5,941 nucleotides of DNA, taken from the NCBI GenBank assembly GCA_947303905.1, contig CAMYZR010000109.1, forward strand, positions 1 through 5,941, in the 5' to 3' direction. Shown piece after piece: positions 1 to 4,891 of the stretch. This stretch comes from an uncultured Atopobiaceae bacterium (GTDB taxonomy: Bacteria > Actinomycetota > Coriobacteriia > Coriobacteriales > Atopobiaceae). Under the pieces are notes generated by a model. That model saw only the letters and a program-made list of their open reading frames with translations, had not been told where the DNA came from and did not search any database. Within the stretch, counting starts at the first letter, position 1. Every line of letters starts with the position of its first letter. The position numbers and the translations under genes are program-made.

Positions 1-838
1 GGATGGGGATGGCGCTGAACAGGGCCTCGGTGTAGGGGTGCAGCGGGTTGGCGAAAATGTCCTTCTTGTCGCCGTACTCCACCAGGTTGCCCAGGTACAT
101 GACGCCCACCGTGTCGGAGATGTGCTCGACGACGGAGAGGTCGTGGCTGATGAAGAGGTACGTGAGCTTGCGCTGCTCCTGCAGCTCGCGCAGCAGGTTG
201 ATGATCTGTGCCTGAATGGACACGTCAAGTGCGGAGACGGGCTCGTCGCAGACCACGAACTCGGGGTTCAGGGCAAGCGCGCGGGCGATGCAGATGCGCT
301 GGCGCTGGCCGCCGGAGAACTCGTGCGGGTAGCGCTCCTTCTGGAAGGGCTGCAGGCCGCACTGGTCCATGATCTCGTCGACGTAGTCGTCGAGCTCGTC
401 CTTGGGCACCAGGTTGTGCTCGCGCACGGCCTCGCCGATGATCTCGGCGATGGGCAGACGCGGGGACAGGCTGGAGAACGGGTCCTGGAAGATGATCTGC
501 ATCTTGGTGCGCAGGTGACGCAGCTCCTCATGGGAGAGGTCATAGACCTCCTGGCCGTTGAAGAGGACGTCACCGGAGGTCTTGTCGCTCGAGAGGCGCA
601 GGATGGTGCGGCCCGTGGTGGTCTTGCCGCAGCCAGACTCGCCGACGAGGCCCATCGTGGTGCCACGCTTGAGGTTGAAGGTCACGCCATCGACGGCCTT
701 CACGGCGCCGATCTCGCGGTTGAAGAAGCCACCCTTGATGGGGAAGTACTTCTTGAGGTCCCGCACCATGAGGATGTACTGCGGGTCGTACACCAGCGGC
801 TCCACGTTTGCCGTGGTCATGGTCTCTTGCTTGCTCAT
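1..838 (-). CDS. oppF: Oligopeptide ABC transporter ATP-binding protein OppF, C-terminus beyond the window
   Basis: This is one of the two cytoplasmic ATPases that power peptide import through OppB-OppC. The frame is open to the left edge and gives 279 residues. Visible motifs: Walker A GESGCGKT at 66-73, Q-loop Q118 in IIFQDP, ABC signature FSGGQRQ at 174-180, Walker B FVVCDEP at 194-200 with E199 as catalytic base, D-loop SALD, and H-loop H232 in SHD. The HPYT motif at 267-270 opens the C-terminal oligopeptide/dipeptide domain, most of which is missing, probably a few tens of residues. The catalytic set is complete, so the ATPase should be active. The start is the ATG at 838: it overlaps the oppD TGA as ATGA and has GGAGG 9 bases upstream. 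Calling it OppF rather than DppF rests on its last place in an oppABCDF order; the real substrate is not shown by the sequence. Confidence 0.95.
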   Translation of the reverse strand, partial: MSKQETMTTANVEPLVYDPQYILMVRDLKKYFPIKGGFFNREIGAVKAVDGVTFNLKRGTTMGLVGESGCGKTTTGRTILRLSSDKTSGDVLFNGQEVYDLSHEELRHLRTKMQIIFQDPFSSLSPRLPIAEIIGEAVREHNLVPKDELDDYVDEIMDQCGLQPFQKERYPHEFSGGQRQRICIARALALNPEFVVCDEPVSALDVSIQAQIINLLRELQEQRKLTYLFISHDLSVVEHISDTVGVMYLGNLVEYGDKKDIFANPLHPYTEALFSAIPI

Positions 839-2040
839 TCGCCGACACCTCCCATGCCGAACGCAGACATGTCGTCCTTGCCATCGGCCGCAGCCTCTGC
901 GAGGTGCTCCTCGTAGTAGCGGTAGCAGCTGACCTTGTGCGTCTCGGAGAGAGAAATCTCGCACGGGTACTCGCCATCGCAGCAGGCCAGACGGCGGTCG
1001 CAGCGATCGCGGAAGTAGCAGTAGGCGGGCATGTTGATGGGGTTGGGCACCTTGCCCGGAATGGAGAAGAGCTTCTCCACCTCGCGGCCCACGACGGGCT
1101 TGGAGGCCATGAGTCCGATGGTGTAGGGGTGCGCCGGGTGATGGAAGATGTCCTCGGCGGTGCCCTTCTCCACGATGCGGCCCGCGTACATGACCACGAC
1201 GTAGTCAGCCATCTCGGCAATGACGCCCAGGTCGTGGGTGATCAGCATGATCGAGGAGTTGATGCGGTCCTTCAGCTGACGCAGCAGGTCCAGGATCTGC
1301 GCCTGGATGGTGACGTCGAGTGCCGTGGTGGGCTCGTCGGCGATGATGATCTTGGGGTTGCAGGCGAGTGCCATGGCGATCATGATGCGCTGGCGCATGC
1401 CGCCGGACAGCTCGTGCGGGAACATGTCGCAGACGCCCTCGGCGTTGGCGATGCCGACCATCTTGATGGCCTCGATCGTGCGCTGGCGGATCTCCTCGGG
1501 GCTTTTGCCCTCGCCGTCATGCAGGGCGATGACCTCGTCCACCTGGTCGCCGATGCGGAAGACTGGGTTCAGGGAGGTCATGGGCTCCTGGAAGATCATC
1601 GAGATCATGTTGCCGCGGAGGTGCTGCATGTGCTCCTGCGTGATCTTGGTGATGTCGTAGGCCTTGTCGCCCAGGTTGAGGCGAATCTCGCCGGAGACGA
1701 TCTGGCCCTGCGGACGCTGCAGCAGCTGCATGAGCGAGAGCGAGGTGACGGACTTGCCGCAGCCGGACTCGCCCACGACGCCGATGACCTTGCCCTGCGG
1801 AACCTCGAAGCTCACGCCGTCGACGCTGCGCACGGTACCGTTGTCGGTGAAGAAGTAGGTGTGCAGGTCGTCGAACTCGACCGCGTTCTCAGGGTCCTTC
1901 ATCTGGGTGAGGAACTCGGACTCGGGCACGCCCTTGCGCTTCCACTTCTTCTCGTACTCGCCGGTGATCTTGCGGTTTGCCTTGGAGATGGCACGTGACT
2001 CACGCGCGCTCAGGTAACCGCTGTTGTTCTTCTTTGCCAT
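835..2040 (-). CDS. oppD: Oligopeptide ABC transporter ATP-binding protein OppD
   Basis: This is the second ATPase of the importer, 401 residues, expected to pair with OppF on the cytoplasmic face of OppB-OppC. Motifs: Walker A GESGCGKS at 90-97, Q-loop Q151 in IFQEP, signature LSGGMRQ at 211-217, Walker B IIIADEP at 231-237 with E236, D-loop TALD, and H-loop H269 in THD. All catalytic residues are present. HPAHPYT at 301-307 starts the C-terminal oligopeptide/dipeptide domain, which keeps four cysteines (C341, C347, C354, C372) in the family spacing C-x5-C-x6-C plus a distal C. In some family members these bind an iron-sulfur cluster. C353 and C360 are additional cysteines. The ATPase domain begins near residue 54, after an unusually long, lysine/arginine-rich N-terminal extension. 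The start at 2040 is supported by AAGGAGG; the internal ATG at codon 47 has no such site. Confidence 0.96.
   Translation of the reverse strand: MAKKNNSGYLSARESRAISKANRKITGEYEKKWKRKGVPESEFLTQMKDPENAVEFDDLHTYFFTDNGTVRSVDGVSFEVPQGKVIGVVGESGCGKSVTSLSLMQLLQRPQGQIVSGEIRLNLGDKAYDITKITQEHMQHLRGNMISMIFQEPMTSLNPVFRIGDQVDEVIALHDGEGKSPEEIRQRTIEAIKMVGIANAEGVCDMFPHELSGGMRQRIMIAMALACNPKIIIADEPTTALDVTIQAQILDLLRQLKDRINSSIMLITHDLGVIAEMADYVVVMYAGRIVEKGTAEDIFHHPAHPYTIGLMASKPVVGREVEKLFSIPGKVPNPINMPAYCYFRDRCDRRLACCDGEYPCEISLSETHKVSCYRYYEEHLAEAAADGKDDMSAFGMGGVGE
848..852 (-). promoter_or_regulatory. oppF ribosome binding site inside oppD
   Basis: GGAGG on the minus strand lies 9 bases before the oppF ATG and within the last codons of oppD. 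With the ATGA stop/start overlap at 835-838 it supports translational coupling of oppF to oppD, and it picks this ATG over the in-frame ATG six codons later. Confidence 0.85.
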
Positions 2041-2048
2041 GTGTGCCG

Positions 2049-2055
2049 CCTCCTT
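2049..2055 (-). promoter_or_regulatory. oppD ribosome binding site overlapping the oppC stop
   Basis: AAGGAGG sits 8 bases before the oppD ATG and shares bases with the TAA stop of oppC (TAAGGAGG). This near-perfect anti-16S match fixes the oppD start at 2040 and hence shows that the N-terminal extension is translated. Confidence 0.88.
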
Positions 2056-3655
2056 AACGGTTCATCTTGGGGTCGAAGGCGTCGCGCAGGCCGTCGCCCA
2101 CCAGGTTGAAGGCCAGGACGGTCGCCAGCAGGCAGATGCCGGCGGGAATCCAGATGAACCAGTAGTTGGTGAGCACGTAGGTGTCGTTGACGTCGTTGAT
2201 GATGTTGCCCCACGAGGCGAACGGGAACTTGACGCCCAGGCCAAGGAACGAGAGCGTTGCCTCGGTGATGATCGTGGAGCCCAGGCTCATGGTCATGGTG
2301 ACGATGAGCTGCGGGATCACGTTGGGGATTAGGTGGCGGAAGATGCGGCGGGACGCGCGGATGCCCGTGGCCTCGGCTGCCGTCATGAACTCCTGCTCGC
2401 GGAGGGAGAGGATCTGACCGCGCACGAGACGCGCGATGCCTGCCCAGCCGAGGAAGCCAAGCAGCAGCATGAGGTAGATCATGCGGATCTGCGGGTCGAC
2501 GCGCATGGCGTCCATGGCCGCGCCCAGGATGATGATCAGCGGCATCGAGGGGATGCAGTAGAAGACGTCGACGATGCGCATGATGAGGTTGTCAACCCAG
2601 CCGCCGAAGTAGCCGGAGATGCCGCCCAGCACCACGCCGATGAAGGTCTCGATGAACACGACGATGAAGCCGATGTAGAGCGAGACGCGGCCGCCGTACA
2701 TGAGGCGGGTGAGCATGTCCATGCCGTTGCGGTCGGTGCCCAGCCAGTGCTTCGAGCTGGGAGAGGAGTAGGTGTCGAAGACCTTGGTGGAGGTGGACTG
2801 CAGGACAGACCAGCTCTTGGTTCCCGCGTCGTACTTGAGGGTGTACTGGGCTTCGGTGCCGTCCTCGGCGGTGAACTTGAAGTCCTTGGAGCCGCCCTCG
2901 ATGGCTTCGATGAGCTCCTCCTTTAACTGGCGGGTCAAAATGACGTCGCTCATGATCGGCTGCACCACGTAGCGGCTCGCATAAGCCACCTCAGTCTCGT
3001 CGTCCAGCACGGTACCAGTCTCGTCGAGGGTGTAGGTCTTGCCGTCGTACTCGACCTTGTTCTTGCCCTGGCCTACGGCGTAGAGGATCTCGCGCTGGAA
3101 GGCGGAGGGAATATTCTCGTTGCCGGTCGACGAGCTCACGGTGTCGTAGGTCGCGAGTGCGACAGCCTCGTCAGAGCCGTCGACGTAAAGGGCGTAGAGC
3201 TCGTCGCCCTCCTTGTCGCCGATCTTCTCGTAGCGATAGGTGACGCCCTGGGCCTCGAAGGTCTTGCTGTCGGACTTGAGCGCGAGCACGAACTTGGCGC
3301 GTGCGACCGAGGGGAAGTCCTTGTCGTTCTCGCTGACATAGCGAAGCTCGGTGTTCTCCGTCACGGCGGCCCACTGCTTGTTCTGGTTGTCGTAGCGATA
3401 GAACAGCTGGTCCTCACGGTACGGACTGACGATGCCTCCGACGAAGGAGAACACGAACATGAAGGCGAGAATCAGAAGGCCGGTGACGGCCACGCGGTTG
3501 CGCAGGAAGCGCTTGACCACCAAGGCGGTGGGGGAGAGCGTCTTGACGCGACGGTCGTCGTTCAGGGAGAACTCGGACTCCTCGGCGGTCTGGCCCTCGG
3601 CGTTGATCTCCTGGGAAACGAGATCCTGCGTCTTCTCGGAAATGTTGTTTGCCAT
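2054..3655 (-). CDS. oppC: Oligopeptide ABC transporter permease OppC with large extracytoplasmic insert
   Basis: This is one of the two membrane channel subunits, 533 residues against about 300 for usual OppC. Residues 1-50 form an acidic-then-basic cytoplasmic tail, and TM1 is about 56-76. Next comes an unusual hydrophilic stretch of about 220 residues (81-300). The canonical permease domain resumes at HWLGTDRNG (303-311), with about five further membrane segments near 325-347, 358-380, 390-412, 446-470 and 500-520. The EAA coupling loop, which docks on the ATPases, is about 422-444 (AAEATGIR...HLIP). The C-terminus GDGLRDAFDPK is typical of OppC. By the positive-inside rule the insert should lie outside the membrane, near the binding protein. 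The start chosen is the ATG at 3655, 8 bases after GGAGG; the GTG at 3664 overlaps that site. Family assignment is firm; the role of the insert is unknown. Confidence 0.95.
   Translation of the reverse strand: MANNISEKTQDLVSQEINAEGQTAEESEFSLNDDRRVKTLSPTALVVKRFLRNRVAVTGLLILAFMFVFSFVGGIVSPYREDQLFYRYDNQNKQWAAVTENTELRYVSENDKDFPSVARAKFVLALKSDSKTFEAQGVTYRYEKIGDKEGDELYALYVDGSDEAVALATYDTVSSSTGNENIPSAFQREILYAVGQGKNKVEYDGKTYTLDETGTVLDDETEVAYASRYVVQPIMSDVILTRQLKEELIEAIEGGSKDFKFTAEDGTEAQYTLKYDAGTKSWSVLQSTSTKVFDTYSSPSSKHWLGTDRNGMDMLTRLMYGGRVSLYIGFIVVFIETFIGVVLGGISGYFGGWVDNLIMRIVDVFYCIPSMPLIIILGAAMDAMRVDPQIRMIYLMLLLGFLGWAGIARLVRGQILSLREQEFMTAAEATGIRASRRIFRHLIPNVIPQLIVTMTMSLGSTIITEATLSFLGLGVKFPFASWGNIINDVNDTYVLTNYWFIWIPAGICLLATVLAFNLVGDGLRDAFDPKMNR
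2756..3415 (-). other. OppC extracytoplasmic insert with about three degenerate repeats
   Basis: This codes for OppC residues 81-300, between TM1 and the permease core. E. coli OppC has only some 40 residues at this place. The stretch is rich in D, E, K, Y and T and alternates short predicted helices with beta-hairpin-like segments. Residues 114-146 and 182-214 align without gaps over 33 positions, sharing P, S, A, E, G, T, Y and G plus many conservative matches (GVTYRY against GKTYTL). Residues about 241-280 repeat the same plan (EELIEAIEGGSKDFKF, then G and YTL) with a small insertion. I recognise no named domain. The repeat reading comes from eye alignment and is moderate in strength. Confidence 0.6.
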
Positions 3656-3663
3656 GCGTCTCA

Positions 3664-3669
3664 CCTCCT
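3664..3669 (-). promoter_or_regulatory. oppC ribosome binding site overlapping the oppB stop
   Basis: AGGAGG overlaps the TAG stop of oppB (TAGGAGG) and lies 8 bases before the ATG at 3655. The GTG at 3662-3664 is part of GGAGGTG, so it cannot be the codon this site serves. This decides the start in favour of the ATG. Confidence 0.88.
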
Positions 3670-4654
3670 AAGCGATACGGACGCGCGGATCGACGACCGC
3701 GTAGAGAACGTCGGATATGAGGTTGCCCAGAAGGGTGAGAATCGCCATGAACACCATGTAGAACATGGAGAAGGGGATGTCACCCGCCACCATCGACTGG
3801 AAGGACACGAAGCCGATGCCTGGGATGGAGTAGAGCGTCTCGGTGATGAGCGCGCCGGCGAAGAGGCCGGGCAGCGAGCCACCGAGCATCGTGACCAGCG
3901 GAATCAGCGTGTTGCGGAAGGCGTGGTGGTAGATGACCTTGCTCTCGGGCAGACCCTTTGCGCGTGCCGTGCGGATGTAGTCGGCGTTGAGTACCTCGAG
4001 CATGTTGGTGCGGGTGTAGCGCATCAGCGAGCCGATGGAGATGACCACGAGCGTCACGATGGGCAGCACCAGATGGTTGGCGCGGTCGAAGAACTGCCCC
4101 ATGTTGGAGAGCTGCTCGTAGTTACGCCCGATGAGGCCACCGAGGTCGAACCAGCCGAGGTTCACGCAGAACAGCAGCTTGAGCAGCGATGCGAAGAAGA
4201 AGGTCGGCAGCGAGTAGCAGGCGAGGGAGACGACGGTGATGGTGTTGTCTATCCAGGTGTACTGCTTGGTGGCCGCGATGATGCCCAGCGGAATGGCGAT
4301 GATGATCTCGAAGAAGAAGGCGATGGCGCCCATGATGAACGAGACCCAGACGGAATCGGCAAACTTCTCGGTTACGGGAACGGTCCACTTCCAGGAGTCG
4401 CCGAAGTCGCCACGAAGGGCGCGACCGCACCAGGAGAAGAAGCCGGGAATGATGCCCTTGTCCATGCCGTAGGTGGCCGAGAGCTGTGCCATCCATTCCT
4501 CAAAGGACTTGGAGCCAGGCTGCATGGACTTGGCGCGCGCCACCTGTTCGAGGTAGGACGTGGGCAGGCAGCGCATGAGCGCATAGATGACAAAGGCCAC
4601 GAAGACCAATATCACGCATGAAATAAGCACTCGTTTTAAGATGTACTTTTTCAT
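3668..4654 (-). CDS. oppB: Oligopeptide ABC transporter permease OppB
   Basis: This is the partner channel subunit to OppC, 328 residues, close to the family's usual 300-330. The N-terminus MKKYILKRVL followed by TM1 (about 9-28) is typical. An extracytoplasmic loop at about 30-100 contains the conserved GDFGDSW at 82-88. Further hydrophobic segments lie near 104-127, 138-162, 194-211, 250-275 and 297-320. The EAA coupling loop is about 225-253 (DYIRTARAKGLPESKV, then HAFRNTLIP), and the protein ends with the family signature DVLYAVVDPRVR. Nothing is missing, and unlike OppC it has no large insert. The ATG at 4654 follows GAGGTGA. The first 16 codons are unusually AT-rich for this region, with TTA, CGA, ATA and TCA, which may keep the start unstructured. 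The gene lies 237 bases after oppA and 12 bases before oppC. Confidence 0.96.
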   Translation of the reverse strand: MKKYILKRVLISCVILVFVAFVIYALMRCLPTSYLEQVARAKSMQPGSKSFEEWMAQLSATYGMDKGIIPGFFSWCGRALRGDFGDSWKWTVPVTEKFADSVWVSFIMGAIAFFFEIIIAIPLGIIAATKQYTWIDNTITVVSLACYSLPTFFFASLLKLLFCVNLGWFDLGGLIGRNYEQLSNMGQFFDRANHLVLPIVTLVVISIGSLMRYTRTNMLEVLNADYIRTARAKGLPESKVIYHHAFRNTLIPLVTMLGGSLPGLFAGALITETLYSIPGIGFVSFQSMVAGDIPFSMFYMVFMAILTLLGNLISDVLYAVVDPRVRIA

Positions 4655-4658
4655 GAAC

Positions 4659-4665
4659 TCACCTC
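4659..4665 (-). promoter_or_regulatory. oppB ribosome binding site
   Basis: GAGGTGA on the minus strand, with its GAGG core 7 bases before the oppB ATG. Unlike the sites of oppC, oppD and oppF, it does not touch an upstream gene, so oppB translation starts independently of oppA. Confidence 0.8.
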
Positions 4666-4742
4666 GCTTGAATCGATTTGAACGGGAAGACCAGGCGCAA
4701 CGGAGGATATCCAGGCCGAGACGTCGGATCTATGTGTTGGCT

Positions 4743-4769
4743 GCCCTAAGCAAACAGGTGCTTTAGGGC
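4743..4769 (-). other. Hairpin 4 (7-bp stem)
   Basis: GCCCTAA with TTAGGGC (4743-4749 and 4763-4769) forms a 7-bp stem with a 13-base loop. It is the weakest of the four and has no T-run after it. It starts 5 bases beyond hairpin 3 and could stack with it or simply extend the structured block. Confidence 0.45.
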
Positions 4770-4770
4770 G

Positions 4771-4798
4771 CAAACTGCCGCTCCGTTGAGAGCGGCAG
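4771..4798 (-). terminator. Hairpin 3, possible weak intrinsic terminator or attenuator
   Basis: A perfect 9-base stem, CTGCCGCTC with GAGCGGCAG (4775-4783 with 4790-4798), has a 6-base loop. On the minus strand it is followed directly by TTTG. A compact GC-rich stem then three Ts is the most terminator-like element here, but the T-run is too short for an efficient terminator; partial read-through into oppB would be expected. Confidence 0.4.
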
Positions 4799-4801
4799 CA
4801 T

Positions 4802-4839
4802 CGTGACGGGTCTGGTTTGGATTGAATAGGCCCGTCACG
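4802..4839 (-). other. Hairpin 2 after oppA (9-bp stem, 20-base loop)
   Basis: A perfect 9-base inverted repeat, CGTGACGGG with CCCGTCACG (4802-4810 with 4831-4839), encloses a 20-base loop. The loop, 4811-4830, has less G+C than its surroundings. The arm at 4831-4836 plus 4829-4830 is also exactly complementary to 8 bases in the loop of hairpin 1, so this stem has a competing partner. Confidence 0.65.
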
Positions 4840-4845
4840 CCAAGA

Positions 4846-4881
4846 GGCGCGCGGTGTCGGACGGGCCACACACCGCGCGCC
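4846..4881 (-). other. Hairpin 1 after oppA (12-bp stem)
   Basis: A perfect 12-base inverted repeat (4846-4857 with 4870-4881) encloses a 12-base loop, starting 10 bases after the oppA TAA. It is the strongest stem in the array, with ten G-C pairs. On the minus strand it is followed by TCTTGG rather than a T-run, so it is better read as an mRNA 3'-end barrier or stabiliser than as a strong intrinsic terminator. Confidence 0.75.
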
Positions 4882-4891
4882 CTTAAGGTCT

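Larger units (their letters stand above)
4655..4891 (-). promoter_or_regulatory. oppA-oppB intercistronic region with four tandem hairpins
   Basis: This is the only sizeable gap in the operon. From 4881 down to 4743 it is packed with four inverted repeats separated by only 3-6 bases, followed by about 88 bases without strong structure up to the oppB start. Such hairpins between a binding-protein gene and its permease genes are known elsewhere to stabilise the upstream mRNA end or cause partial termination, so that the binding protein is made in excess. That role is inferred here. I saw no convincing -35/-10 promoter and no open frame of note in the gap. Confidence 0.7.

Noticed and set aside
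38..916. A 292-residue plus-strand open frame opposite oppF
   Set aside because: It mirrors the oppF reading frame, has the same biased composition and shows no family features.
808..1998. A 396-residue plus-strand open frame opposite oppD
   Set aside because: It runs antisense to a complete OppD with all ATPase motifs. Its protein is a biased string of H, D, L, V, A and G, as expected from the complement of a GC-rich gene, and shows no recognisable domain.
2333..2926. A 197-residue plus-strand open frame opposite oppC
   Set aside because: Shadow of oppC, dominated by D, E, H, A and V, with no coding features of its own.
2756..3415. OppC insert as a separate gene or a horizontally acquired element
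   Set aside because: The frame runs unbroken through it, codon use resembles the flanks, and there are no flanking repeats or internal ribosome sites. It is part of one protein.
3923..4621. A 232-residue plus-strand open frame opposite oppB
   Set aside because: Shadow of the hydrophobic oppB gene: complementing membrane codons yields the acidic, histidine-rich string seen here. No domain is recognisable.
4665..4740. A separate promoter for oppB
   Set aside because: TTGCGC near 4700 with ATCGAT about 17 bases downstream is the best pair found, but both boxes match consensus poorly, and the palindromes AATCGATT and GGATATCC here are short enough to be chance.
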